Of a stretch of 64,000 nucleotides of DNA, positions 52,571 through 62,461 are shown one piece after another. Location of the stretch: contig OZ037929.1 in the NCBI GenBank assembly GCA_964035575.1, positions 372,001 through 436,000 on the forward strand, written 5' to 3'. Source of the stretch: Rhynchopus sp. YZ270_cl-10 (taxonomy: Eukaryota > Euglenozoa > Diplonemea > Diplonemida > Diplonemidae). Made by a program: the position numbers and the translations under genes. The notes below the pieces were generated by a model. It did not search any database. It was not told the DNA's origin and saw only the letters and a list, made by a program, of their open reading frames with translations. Each line of letters opens with the position of its first letter. Position 1 is the first letter of the stretch.

Positions 52571-53045
52571 ATATACATGGAGAAAAAAAAATGGTGAGGC
52601 AATAACGATACTAGGCACTCTCTCTCTCTCGCTTGCTTAGCTTAGCCTCAAATACTACCTCCCCGCATTTTTTTATTTATGTGCGACGCGTCTCGTGTTA
52701 GGTTGCGTTCTGGGGGGAAGGGGAAAGTGGGGACGTGAAAAGTAGTTTTCTTTTAAAAAAATGCATAACTAAAGACACCAGCGCAGTCGGTGGTCTTCAG
52801 CAGCGGGCTCCAAAAAACCGCTGTGTTTCGTTTGTGTCCTCGGGGAGGTGGGTGGGTAAAGGCAAGAAGTTGATTTAAAATGCCAACAGGGTATACGTTC
52901 GAGGCTGTTGGTCATAAGGAGAAGGGGGAGGTAGGTAGGGGAGGGGATGCACGCAGTGGTGCTTATTCAGTGTTAAGTCTGTAATAGTGTGCGGTGGTGT
53001 TCTCGCTGTGCAGCTGTTGCTTGCATCGATTGCCGTCCGCGTAGC

Positions 53046-54634
53046 TTAGCTCTTCCATATTCTGCAGGTGTTGTCCTTGGACCCGGTGATGATGGTGTCG
53101 CCGGAGTAGTTGAAGGCGCAGGAGAAGATCTCGTCTGTGTGCCCTTCCAGCGTCTGCAGGCACACACCGGTCTGCGCGTTCCACACCTTGCATGTCTTGT
53201 CCGAGGACGCGCTGATGAACTTCGTGCCCTGCGGGTTGAACGCCACCTTCGAGATCTCCCCGTCGTGTCCAAGGAAGGATGCAATGCACGCACCCGTCGC
53301 AGTGCTGAACACACGTGCTGTGTTGTCTGCAGACGCAGTCACAATCTTCTGCCCGACAGGCTCAAACGCCACGTCCAGCACCTCGTCTGTGTGTCCGCGC
53401 ATCGTGTAAATGCACTGTCCACTGCTCACGTTCCACACACGGCAAGTGCGGTCTATGCTCCCGCTGATCGCAAGGTCGCCCCCGTAGTTGAACTGTGTGC
53501 TGCTGATCTCCCCTTTGTGTCCGGCAAGCGTGTGGATGCACCGTCCGCTTCTCACGTCCCAGATCTTCGAGGTGTGGTCAAAGGAGCTGTGGGGTGTGGT
53601 GTGTGTTTGTCGTGTCCTGTCGTTGTGTGGTGTCATGTGGCATGGCATACCCTGTGATGATCTGGTCTCCAGTCGAGTTGAAATTCAACGACACAATCTC
53701 TGCAGTGTGGCCAAGCAGGGTGTGTGTCTCCTGTCCGGTTTCGACGTCCCACAGCTGTGGAGTGTGTGGTGTTTGTGGGTGGGAATAAGCAAGTTGCAAC
53801 ACAACCTCGAACTTCAAAAGAAAGGCACCATACCTTTGCAGTGTTGTCCATGGATCCAGACGCAAGCAGAGTGGACTGAGGGTTGAAGCAAAGACACACA
53901 ATCTCCGTCAGGTGTCCCTTCAGGGTGTACAGACAGTCTCCCGTTCGCGAGTCCCACAGCTGTGTGACGTGGGGTGTTGATAGGTGTTATGTGTTATGCG
54001 TCCTGTGGCATCAATGACATCCCACCAACATACCTTGCATGTCTTGTCAAAGCTCCCTGTTGCAACCTTGTCCCCAAAAGGCGTGTTGAACGACAGTGCA
54101 TAAACAACGTTCTTGTGTCCTTCCAAACTCACAAGTTCGTCACCGGTTGCTGTGTCCCACACTTTGCACGTTCGGTCATATGAACCTGTGATGAACTTGT
54201 CACCATCTTTGTTGAACGCACAGTTTGTCAACGGCAGAATGTGTGCACGCAACATCTTGAACAGATAGAACACCTGTGTGGTGTGGTTGTGTGGAAACAA
54301 TTCTAAACTAAAAACCAAAACCCAAAAGAACTAAACACAACACATACCTGCTTCTGGTCGTACGTCTTCTCTTGAAGCACACCAAGAATCTGCTTCACCT
54401 GGTCGAGCCTGTTCTCGGGGATCAACGGCTCCTCATCGACCACCTGCCGTGCAAGCGCATCGATGTTCGAGTGTGGCGACAGCGTCAAAAGGTCAATTGT
54501 TTTCTGCTCCACCTCGCCGTTGCTGTGTGGTGGTGGTGTGGCGACAACACGCTTTGCCAAGATGCATACCTACGCTCGTATTCAAGCGTCAGACCCGGAG
54601 GGTGGTAACGCAGGAGAAACCGCCTCAGCTTCAT
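53046..54634 (-). CDS. DAW1: Dynein assembly factor with WD repeats (DAW1/ODA16), copy 2
   Basis: Same gene structure and, in every exon compared, the same 416-residue protein as copy 1. Exons: 54634-54570, 54522-54348, 54273-54034, 53959-53834, 53754-53651, 53586-53046; exon lengths (65, 175, 240, 126, 104, 541) match copy 1 exactly. Introns are 47, 74, 74, 79 and 64 nt and differ from copy 1 by small indels. Only scattered silent changes are visible in exons. The sequence upstream of CTAAACAATG and just past the stop is unrelated to copy 1, so promoter-side and 3' signals differ. Retained introns rule out retroposition. Starts of the two copies are 6756 bases apart, in the same orientation. 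Confidence 0.97.
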
Positions 54635-54962
54635 TGTTTAGTGAGCGAAAAGGCACCCGTGGGGCAAAACACCACTGGGGAATCTGCTCTGCGCAGTGAA
54701 GCAACGGACAGAAAATATAATGAATGTGTAGTGTGTAACTGTTGCATAAGATCGGATATGTTTTGTTGGTTCTTCTTCTTTTTCCAAACCACCACCACCC
54801 CCACACCCTCATCACCACTTTAACCAAAAAAAAATCAACCTTTTTTTATCTGCCAACAGCTGCCATTCAGACAGTCTTTATTCACCATTTTTCAGACCCC
54901 CTCCCCCTCCCCCTAATCACCCTTTTGGAAAACTGAAAAGCCTCCAGAAAGGTCACCCAACC
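54635..54962. other. Spacer upstream of DAW1 copy 2
   Basis: 328 bases. No gene or repeat recognised beyond pyrimidine-rich stretches (54780-54820, 54895-54915) that could serve RNA processing. Confidence 0.5.
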
Positions 54963-56348
54963 TCAACCCCCTCCTTTTGCCTCTGCACGAGGGGGCACCG
55001 CCGGCTCACAAAGTTTGAACCTTTTCAAATTCCGGTACAGATGGGTTACTGCGGCCCCCCCTTTTTGCCAGGTCATATGTTTTGTAAAGTCACCCTCTGC
55101 TTGTTTCCGGTCAGCTTGCAGCACTGCGGTGTGCTGTGATAATTCCTTCGCGTACAGCGCATTCCGACACAACACAAATGAGTCTGGGAGTACACGGGGG
55201 TCGTTCCGTAGACGTTCCCTTCGTGGTGGGGTTGGGGTCATATCTGGTACCGGCTTTCCCCGCACCCTATTGTGCAACAGAACCAGCAACGAGGCGCCAG
55301 ATGAGGTGGCAGGGCGTGTCCCTGGGGCGGTCTCCCATGGGATGTTCCACCTAGCAGACCCTCCAGTTCTGCTGGTAGCTGGGCGTGCTTTGGGTGGTCG
55401 AGGGAGGAGTGCTGGGGTATATGATTTTCGTACCGCCAAAGAATTTCTTGTGTGCTGTACATGAGTTTTTCTGCGGTTCGGCTGTGGGCGGGCTAGGGAG
55501 GAGGAGGTCGGTACGTTGCAGGACTGCATCCTTGCGCGGGAGGAGACAAAACAGTTGAAGTCCAGCTGCATCAACGGGTCTACCTTTACAAAGGCGAGAA
55601 GCATGTCAAAGGTTTGGTACTGTCCAGCTCGGGTCGGCGCAATGTCATTGCTCCCAGAAGAGAGCATTTGCTGTTCGCGAATCATTTCCCGCTCCACAGC
55701 GAGACCACCTCCACGGACATATGAAAGCATCCTCCCAACATTAGAAGTAAATGGCATAATCTCCTCCGTTGCATCAACCGCTGCGCGGAAGAGTGTTGTT
55801 ACTTCAGCAGGGCACTCCTCTGCGGTGCTTTCCCCTATCCTGCATAAATGTCGGGCTGCGACCTCTCTAATATTCTCAACCCTGCGGAGAAAGACTACTC
55901 CATCCGGACCTCCAGGAGAGTCAAATACGGAACTATGAATAATCCGCAGAAAGTCAAAGCAACTCAAAAAAATGGAGGCAGAGAACTGCACGAAGAGATG
56001 CAGCAAAGAACAGAAGAAGATTGGGCGAAGCACTCTTGGGGTTTTAAAGCTGTCGTGCGCCCAGTCTGCGCTCAATATATTTGGGATTCTTGCGTGCCCT
56101 TCAGTCGGGAGAATTCTTGTTAACACCCGAGAGAAGCACCAACGATACGCCGCCTCGTCCAGCCCTACTTGAGTATATGTGTCCTCTGCGAGGCTGATCC
56201 ACCACACCTGCAGCATGCAGCAGACAGAACGATCGAGAAGAGCCTCACGCACTTTCTGCCCTATACCATCAAACCCGGTGGAGGGGCCACTAAATTGGTT
56301 GTACCGGGCCTCTTTGGCGCTGAAGTCGAAGACAAGCTTGCGAACCAT
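54963..56348 (-). CDS. Unknown protein, 461 residues
   Basis: Not recognised. Start MVRKLVFDFSAKEARYNQF follows a TTTTTTAG about 17 bases upstream. Residues 1-300 look folded: helical, with VGLDEAAYRWCFSRVLTRIL, a hydrophobic stretch around 108-135 (PIFFCSLLHLFVQFSASIFL) that may be a buried helix or membrane segment, and VENIREVAARHLCRI. The last 160 residues are basic, Pro/Arg/Thr-rich and likely disordered (RPPKARPATSRTGG), ending GGG. No motifs for catalysis seen. It lies between the SET gene and DAW1 copy 2 on the shared strand. A possible lineage-specific protein. Confidence 0.78.
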   Translation of the reverse strand: MVRKLVFDFSAKEARYNQFSGPSTGFDGIGQKVREALLDRSVCCMLQVWWISLAEDTYTQVGLDEAAYRWCFSRVLTRILPTEGHARIPNILSADWAHDSFKTPRVLRPIFFCSLLHLFVQFSASIFLSCFDFLRIIHSSVFDSPGGPDGVVFLRRVENIREVAARHLCRIGESTAEECPAEVTTLFRAAVDATEEIMPFTSNVGRMLSYVRGGGLAVEREMIREQQMLSSGSNDIAPTRAGQYQTFDMLLAFVKVDPLMQLDFNCFVSSRARMQSCNVPTSSSLARPQPNRRKTHVQHTRNSLAVRKSYTPALLPRPPKARPATSRTGGSARWNIPWETAPGTRPATSSGASLLVLLHNRVRGKPVPDMTPTPPRRERLRNDPRVLPDSFVLCRNALYAKELSQHTAVLQADRKQAEGDFTKHMTWQKGGAAVTHLYRNLKRFKLCEPAVPPRAEAKGGG

Positions 56349-56400
56349 TTTGATAGCATTTGAACCTAAAAAATGATGAGAGATGATATAAAATGAAAAA

Positions 56401-56440
56401 AGGTTTATAAGATGATCCTAAGCCTGTTTAGTCACCTAAA
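56401..56440 (+). repeat. Family B hairpin repeat
   Basis: TTTATAAGATGATCCTAAG..TTTAGTCACC in the short gap between two genes, with a second partial AATCTTAGTCACCTAAAG directly after at 56461-56480. Shows these units occur even in tight spacers. Confidence 0.7.
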
Positions 56441-56531
56441 GAGATTAAGATGTAATTTTCAATCTTAGTCACCTAAAGAAGAAAAAAAAGGGGGGAATAG
56501 GGAGAATAGGGTCCATTTTTACGCCCTTGGT

Positions 56532-57614
56532 TTATCTCTTCGGATTAGATTTTTTAAAGCAGCGTGGGCAGATCTGGACGTCGTTTTGTGGGATAGTGTG
56601 AGTCATGCAGGTCTCGCACATTGGGGTGATTTGTGCCACATGGTTTCCAGCGCACAGCGCACATTGACATGAAAAGCCGTATTCTGCTCGCAGCTTTCCC
56701 TGCCGTTGCGCAGTGCTGCCACCGGGACTGCAATAGCTGATGCAAAGCTCTTCACCGACAGCAATATCACGCAGCGCAACAAACCTTGCAGAGACCACAC
56801 CACCACCATCCTTCCCACCACACTGCAAACGCCCCACATTCGGCATACAAGAATGATTGAAAAGCGCTGCCTCAGGGTACACCACTATTTCCTTCCCTAC
56901 CGCAAAGGCATTCGACCGCAATGCACAGGCCAGATGCACTAATAACAACAACAAATACCTTCCTCTCCTGGGAAGACCACCACCACTTCCCCCTCCCACC
57001 TTTAAATACCATCGCAACCCATTTCGGAGGAACGACAATGCGCGAGCCTTCTTCCCACCACCACGACACCGTACGTTAAACCTACACAACACCTCCCCGG
57101 GCACCTTCAGCACCCCTCCAGGGGTAACACACAATGAGGCCGCTGAGATGGGTGGGTATGTGACCCTCCCCTCCTCCTCCTCCTCCCCTTCCCCTTCCCC
57201 CTTCTCATCCACCCCAAGGAGGGTCACTACACCCGATTGAAACGATCCTGGCCCCTTTCGAAGGAACCTCCTAACCTCTGCACGATGCAATACACAAAGC
57301 CGTGTAAGGGTGCTCAACGCTAGCCGAATGGTGCGTGGGAGTGTGGGTGGAGGTACCGAGGTTCTATTGTTGTTCAGGGGATGGGATGACCCGGTTCTAT
57401 CTACGATGCTTTCGGTGGGGCCTGAAGTGGAAAAGGGGGCACCTGTTTGCAGAACAGTGTCGCCTCGGTGGAGTGGTCTGACAGCGACAGCGGAACGTCC
57501 AGAACCGTTGCGTTCCGATGTGATGGTAAAAGGAGAGGGGTTGGCAGGGTTGTCTCTGGTATTGGAACTGTCGCTGTCGGTGGTTTTATTGTCCTGATTC
57601 ACAGAAAGGTGCAT
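56532..57614 (-). CDS. SMYD-like SET-domain protein lacking the inserted MYND finger
   Basis: Probable lysine methyltransferase using S-adenosylmethionine. 360 residues. The SET begins around 31 (ITSERNGSGRSAVAVRPLHR GDTVL) and its C-terminal half is clear: NHSCMPN at 253-259, FVALRDIAVGEELCISY at 278-294, and the post-SET cysteines YGFSCQCALC at 312-321. A CxxC..CxxC ribbon (333-352) ends the protein. SMYD proteins carry a MYND finger just after the first SET strand; here that place has a Ser/Pro-rich stretch. The next gene upstream in transcription encodes two MYND fingers. CATCTCCTCAG lies 50 bases before the ATG. Target unknown. Confidence 0.87.
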   Translation of the reverse strand: MHLSVNQDNKTTDSDSSNTRDNPANPSPFTITSERNGSGRSAVAVRPLHRGDTVLQTGAPFSTSGPTESIVDRTGSSHPLNNNRTSVPPPTLPRTIRLALSTLTRLCVLHRAEVRRFLRKGPGSFQSGVVTLLGVDEKGEGEGEEEEEGRVTYPPISAASLCVTPGGVLKVPGEVLCRFNVRCRGGGKKARALSFLRNGLRWYLKVGGGSGGGLPRRGRYLLLLLVHLACALRSNAFAVGKEIVVYPEAALFNHSCMPNVGRLQCGGKDGGGVVSARFVALRDIAVGEELCISYCSPGGSTAQRQGKLRAEYGFSCQCALCAGNHVAQITPMCETCMTHTIPQNDVQICPRCFKKSNPKR

Positions 57615-58488
57615 CGAAAGGCGAAATCACCGAAAAGGTATTTGGGACGAATTTGGTTGTTTATCTGAGGAGATGGGAAAGGTCAAAAAAAATATCGAAA
57701 CCACCGTCAATGTGAGTGGGGGGTGTGCAAGAAACAGGGGGGGGTCTTTTGTTTTTTGTTGTATCGACAATCACCTACCGAGGTAGGATCTGTACACAAT
57801 GTCGCCCGAAGGCTTTGTACTTATTCGGTTTTTTTTTTGTTTTTGAAAGCTTGGTTGTAGTTCTATGGGTTAAAGATAATCGTGGTTGCACCTCTCAAAC
57901 AAAGCATTTAAAAAAGGAGAATTTTCAATAGCTTTTGTGGGAACACAAAAAGCAAAAAAAAGAAAACGCGACCCTTTGAAATATTTGGATTATTTCGAAA
58001 GGAAACGACGAAAAGGTGAATAATACGATAACGGCAGGACAATAGAAATTGCCACCACTCCCCCTCTTTTCACCCTTAACCCCGAAAAAACAGTAACAAA
58101 ACAACGCAAAACAAACCCTCTTGCGCTTAGTCATCAAGAAAGAAAACGGGGTAGGCATTGATAACTCCCTCCAACCCACTGTACGATACCAGCCATCCGG
58201 ATAAAAGCACAAAGTATCTTGCTGCCAACAAAAGGTGCAAAAAAAGGAGTGAATATCAATACCCGAACGAAAAGATACAAAGCAACTCGCACCCGGGGGT
58301 CTTGTCATTATTTAGTCTTGCCATGTAACCTAGTCATACCCCCCTCATTGCTCATACTAGGTCGTGGTGCCCTTCCACCTTCTCCCCCCCATCCCCTTCT
58401 GTGTAGAGAACACAGAACAACCCCTACTACACCCAAAAGGTTTTTTGCTTGACTATAGATTTCACTCCTTCTCTCTCTCTCCCCTTCT
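57615..58488. other. Spacer between MYND and SET genes
   Basis: Contains a TGTATCGACAATCACC unit near 57763, the end of a family B unit (58110-58135), and a CCCACTGTACGATRCCAGC..AAAGCACAAAGTA repeat at 58170-58220 that recurs at 59830-59880. No gene. Confidence 0.55.
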
Positions 58489-59286
58489 TTAAGCCGTATC
58501 TCGTACGAACGCGCCAAAAGTAGGGCATGGCTCGCCTTCCTCCCCCCCTTCTAATATCTCCAGGTCAACTGTAGGAGAGACTGCTCTGCTTCCACTACTA
58601 CCTTCCTTTCCGTCACTTACCAACCACGGTACCAACGCCTTCATCTCCTCTTTTAGTTGCGCGTTTTCTCGTACAATGCTGTGCCGTGTGCGTTCTACAC
58701 CACCCCGCGCCCCTTCTGGACTCAGAATCTCCGCCACCGACTCTGAGGCAGTCTTTTTTGCGGCACTGTTCATACCTCCTCCTCCTCCTCCTCCTTTTCG
58801 AGAGCAGGTGCAGATGCGGGAATGCTGTCCACGGTGTTTCGCCTGGCAGGCGACACTGCAGTAGACTGTTCGTCGGCAGAGGCATTGAAAGAGACCGCCA
58901 CCATTTAGACCGCATGCTTCACAGGTGGGGGTAGCGGTGCAGCGGGTGCTGTGGGTGGACCAGTCGTCGGTCTGGCATTTACGGCTGCAGTATACGGCAC
59001 GGCGGCAGGCGCAGCTTTGAAGTAAAGGAGCGTTCGGTGTCGTGGTGTTCGCATTGTCCGCAGTGTCCACCGTTGCCGCACAGTTGCTACACTGTACACA
59101 CCCCAAAAACGGTGCCGGCATATTAATATCAATGCGAGGAGCCACCACCACCTCCCCAGGACGCAGTGGCGACTGCAGCGGGCTCTCCTCAGCCTCATCG
59201 CGGTACAACGTGATCACGCTAGGTCGAGGAGCGGAAGGGCCCCGTCCAGACATCAGCTGGTGGTTGAGGACGAAGTACATAGACAT
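58489..59286 (-). CDS. Double MYND zinc-finger protein
   Basis: 265 residues. Two consecutive MYND fingers: first Cys66, Cys69, Cys92, Cys94, Cys100, Cys104, His112, Cys116 (VYCSRKCQTDDWSTHSTRC); second Cys122, Cys125, Cys135, Cys137, Cys143, Cys147, His155, Cys159 (TCEACGLNGGGLFQCLC, VYCSVACQAKHRGQHSRIC). A seven-Gly run, a short coiled-coil stretch (VRENAQLKEEMKALV) and an acidic tail follow. MYND fingers bind proline-rich partners and are often joined to SET domains; here no catalytic domain is attached, and the SET protein lacking MYND is the next gene downstream, suggesting the two act together. The ATG follows a TTTTTTCAAAAAAG by 10 bases. Confidence 0.88.
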   Translation of the reverse strand: MSMYFVLNHQLMSGRGPSAPRPSVITLYRDEAEESPLQSPLRPGEVVVAPRIDINMPAPFLGCVQCSNCAATVDTADNANTTTPNAPLLQSCACRRAVYCSRKCQTDDWSTHSTRCTATPTCEACGLNGGGLFQCLCRRTVYCSVACQAKHRGQHSRICTCSRKGGGGGGGMNSAAKKTASESVAEILSPEGARGGVERTRHSIVRENAQLKEEMKALVPWLVSDGKEGSSGSRAVSPTVDLEILEGGEEGEPCPTFGAFVRDTA

Positions 59287-59927
59287 TTTTTGTGAGGCTT
59301 TTTTGAAAAAAAGAAAATGAAATAAAAAAATAAAAAAGGTGGACGTACTCCACTTCTGTGATGTGGTGCATTTTTCTCAAATATTAGTCAAAAAAGTGTC
59401 ACTTGTCGTTCCCTCACCCCCCTTCTTGTAGTTGTTTGATGCGTTGACGCTTCCACACACACTAAAAATTACCTGTTGGTTGGTGGTGTTGTGGAGCACG
59501 GTTGGGTGAGTGAACGACGTGACACTTTCCGCTCACAAAGTAGTGTGCGTAAAAAAAAAAAAAAGCCCCCATTTTTATTTCTAGTGTAAATATCGGGGGG
59601 GAAGGCTGCCCCTTAGCCCCCCCCTACCCCACCGCAAACCCAAAAAAATTGACTGTGAAATAAAGCCCTCTCGTGAACAGTGTACCTTTGGTGCACTATG
59701 GACCTTCCTCCCTCCATGCAGTCTCCAGATCACCGCCCTTCCCAATGCCCACACAATCCCGTCGAAACGTCGAGACCTGCGTCATTTATATCTGGAGAAA
59801 AAAAAGTGAAGTTATTGATGCACCTCCCGCTGACCCACTGTACGATGCCAGCTGGATGAAAGCACAAAGTACCCTGCGGCCAGAAGATGTAAAAGGAAAC
59901 CTTTAAAAAAAAAAAAATAACTTCTCT
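59287..59927. other. Spacer between DCN1-like and MYND genes
   Basis: Family D element 59395-59553, family A 59649-59700 and the CCCACTGTACGAT repeat at 59830-59880. No gene. Confidence 0.6.
59395..59553 (+). mobile_element. Family D miniature inverted-repeat element
   Basis: AGTGTCACTTGTCGTTCCCT at the left; GAACGACGTGACACT at 59512-59526, then the conserved TTCCGCTCACAAAGTAGTGT and GCGTAAAA tail. Ends are inverted with one gap. Confidence 0.78.
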
Positions 59928-60587
59928 TTACCCTGAAGCACCTTCTATTGCCCAGACTGCAAACTCATCGAGGAGTACCGGGTACTCACCGTCTGGGTTG
60001 TGGTCTTTTAGGTTTTCTGTCGCGAGCGCGAAGACGAGAAGCTGTTTCCAAAGGTCTCTTGTGACGCCGTTCATTACGTATGGCCCGACGGAGTCGGAGA
60101 CGATGAAGTCGCTCCACTGGTGGAGGAAGCGGAAATGCACGGAGAGCAGCTTCTGCCACCACAACAGCGCAACGGCGAGCGGCATCAACTTTGATGTGTC
60201 GGTACGAAGGAAGTCATATACGTAGTTGTAGAAGAGTGTGAACAGCTCGTCGCTCCCGTAGACTTCGTCACGCAAGGAGTGAAGATAGACCCGGAGAAGC
60301 GACTGTGTAGTGACCTTCAATTGAGTCAGCCCGTACACCCATTCTGACTGTGCAATCTGGCCGCACACAATGCAGTTAAGCTTCCACGCAAGCATCAGTG
60401 TTACAACATCCCCAGACGGCAGCCCTACATCCTCTGCGATAATGTCGAGGGTGCTCATATTCAGCGCGCCGTTAACGCTGTCAGGCGTCCGTGCGAGGTA
60501 GTCTTCAAACATCACTTCCACCTCAGGTTTGGCTTTTGACGATGCGGTGACTACCTTCTGTCCCTGCCCCTTCCGGGATTTGTCCAT
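59928..60587 (-). CDS. DCUN1: DCN1-like cullin neddylation protein (PONY domain)
   Basis: Co-factor that helps load the ubiquitin-like protein NEDD8/Rub1 onto cullins, activating cullin-RING ubiquitin ligases. 219 residues. The PONY domain spans about 25-215: LMLAWKLNCIVCGQIAQSEW, GLTQLKVTTQSLL, then the core ALLWWQKLLSVHFRFLHQW, TRDLWKQLLVFALATENL and DGEYPVLLDEFAVWA, the last matching the acidic patch that contacts the cullin WHB domain. No UBA domain at the N-terminus, only a short basic leader (MDKSRKGQGQK). Start follows CTTTTTTTAAG by about 25 bases. Single exon, typical length for short DCUN1 forms. Confidence 0.93.
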   Translation of the reverse strand: MDKSRKGQGQKVVTASSKAKPEVEVMFEDYLARTPDSVNGALNMSTLDIIAEDVGLPSGDVVTLMLAWKLNCIVCGQIAQSEWVYGLTQLKVTTQSLLRVYLHSLRDEVYGSDELFTLFYNYVYDFLRTDTSKLMPLAVALLWWQKLLSVHFRFLHQWSDFIVSDSVGPYVMNGVTRDLWKQLLVFALATENLKDHNPDGEYPVLLDEFAVWAIEGASG

Positions 60588-61054
60588 TTTAAAAAAGCGA
60601 TATTTTTGTTCTTAAAAAAAGTGTAGAAAACACGGAGTTATGGAGGAGGAAGAGGTTGGAGGAGGAGGAAATAAAAGGGGAAGGGAAAGGGGGTGGGGGG
60701 AAGCTGTTGGAAAAAAATGAAATTTGAAATAGAAAAAAAAAAGCTGGTCGGGTGGACCCATAGTTGTTCTACATCCATTTTTTGTGTGGTTTTTGCATTT
60801 GATATGAAAGGATAGAATACAGTGAAGGTGATGTTGTGCAAAACGGAGCAGAGAGAGCAGTCGCCAGTATTGAGTCCCAGAGTGTTGTACCTAGAGAAAA
60901 AACTGTAAGGCAGGCACACAAGTCATTTCCTTGACCTCTGGAGGGGTGAAATATAGAGGGAAAAAAATAGGGTATGATTTGTCTTTCGATCGAGGGGCGG
61001 GTGAGGGAGGGGGGTATATGCTCACCCCCAATGGTGTTGTGGATTTTTTTTTTT

Positions 61055-61212
61055 TTTTACGCACAATCCTTTTGTGAGCGGAAAGTGTCACGTCGTTCAT
61101 TCAACCGTGCTCCGCAACACCACCACCTAACAGGTGAGAGATAGTGTGTGTGGAAGCGTCAATGCATCAAACAACTACAAGAAGGGGAAGTGAGGGAACG
61201 ACAAGTGACACT
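61055..61212 (-). mobile_element. Family D miniature inverted-repeat element, reverse orientation
   Basis: Reads TTTTACGCACAATCC, GTGAGCGGAA, AGTGTCACGTCGTTC ... GAACGACAAGTGACACT. The only full copy of the family in this orientation. Confidence 0.78.
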
Positions 61213-61427
61213 TTTTTTTTGAGATCCCGTTCGAGGGGGGAGGAGAAGGGAGGGGAAAGGGCGAACACACCGCCGAACAAGGACTATAAAAGCAATGGGA
61301 TACAATACACGTCAACCATTTGGCCAATCTTGGAACCAAAAAAACAAAAATTGTTTTGAAAATTTTGGAATGAATTGAACAAAAATGCTTTGCAAAATTT
61401 GTTTGAATAAGTGGTGCTCCGGGAGGG

Positions 61428-61557
61428 GTCGATATTGACAGGTCGCTGACACGTCACTTGACACGGGGACTTTGTAGACACCCCTTCTGATAGACAGGGC
61501 GCCGACAGATCTCCGACAGCTCGTGACAGGTCGTTGACCGACTTCCGAAAGCACCAA
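61428..61557. repeat. Inverted-repeat element, CTCCGG..GACAGRTCGTTG family, copy 2
   Basis: TGGTGCTCCGGGAGGGGTCG with GACAGGTCGCTGAC on the left; GACAGGTCGTTGACCGACTT and GAAAGCACCA on the right. Ends pair over about 18 bases. Matches the unit at 5995-6172. Confidence 0.6.
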
Positions 61558-62461
61558 TAAACAAAAAAAAATGTCATTTTTTCCCCCCCGGGGGTTTTTT
61601 TTTTTGGTTTGTTTTTGGTGCAATGGCTGTAACAAATCATGGGGACAGTCCTCTGATGCCCCCCCATTTTCCATTTTTGTGTTCTGCACTAGCCTGAACT
61701 AACAGTCGTGTCTAACACTACGCTGTGCCTATACCACACATGACACATTTCGCTATGTGCCACCTGCATCATCACACAAATTCGCTGTCTCTTTTCTCTA
61801 CTCTTCTCTTCTCCTCTCCCTTCCTGATACTCACAGAACAGGAACCGTCTGAAAGGCTCGACACATTCTGACGCAAAAGAGAGGAAAATATACGATAAAA
61901 GTTGAAACATGAATCTGCCTCACGTGCATGCACATCTTAAGAAACAGTCATACAACAAATAGTAGTTGGAAACGTGCTAAAACGCATCTCAGTCGATCTC
62001 ATGCAATGGGTGGGACGTGGGTGTTCCGTACCGTAAAAGAACCGAGGCGGGTTCATAACCGGTGGAGTAAACCTTCTTAGAGTTTTGAAATCCCAAAAAA
62101 TCCACCTCCGTTTTTACCCCCACTGTTGTTTGTGTGACTGTAAGTGTTTGGTTACAATGACCCCTAAGCGTTCACCGAAGCCTCACAAAGCCACAACAAG
62201 AACAGCTTATTTCGAAGAACCAAACCCCTTTGCACTTCTTCTACGTGAACCGCGACAGGGAGACAGAGATACCCCCAGTACACCCTTTTTTTTTGAAGAA
62301 TTTTCCACATTGGGTTTGTGTACCTCCGCGCCAGTGGAACCCCGAGGTGCTCTCTGTACAGCTGTTTACGCAGGCCGCAAGGCTGTGTGTATTTTTCTTT
62401 ATTTGCACGTTGTTGCGACTATTTCCGCTCTTTCAAAAACCGTGCCGCAAACTCAACCCAA

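Larger units (their letters stand above)
51175..53045. other. Spacer between DAW1 copy 2 and cysteine-rich gene
   Basis: Two inverted-repeat elements (51742-51923, 52287-52570), an AG run (51690-51718) and a GTGTCGACAATCACC unit near 52161. A short minus-strand frame ending at 51335 encodes a hydrophobic stretch (MPTIVLFLAMMITTSFLVMF) and is listed separately as doubtful. Confidence 0.55.
60588..62461. other. 1.9-kb spacer
   Basis: Family A fragment near 60755, reversed family D 61055-61212, inverted element 61428-61557, a CCTCACGTG hairpin near 61902, and a diverged inverted unit at 62050-62140. Open frames here are low-complexity or antisense; no gene called. Confidence 0.6.

Noticed and set aside
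54963-56348. Calling the 461-residue protein a membrane protein
   Set aside because: Only one moderately hydrophobic stretch (about 108-135) with interrupting polar residues; not enough to claim a membrane segment.
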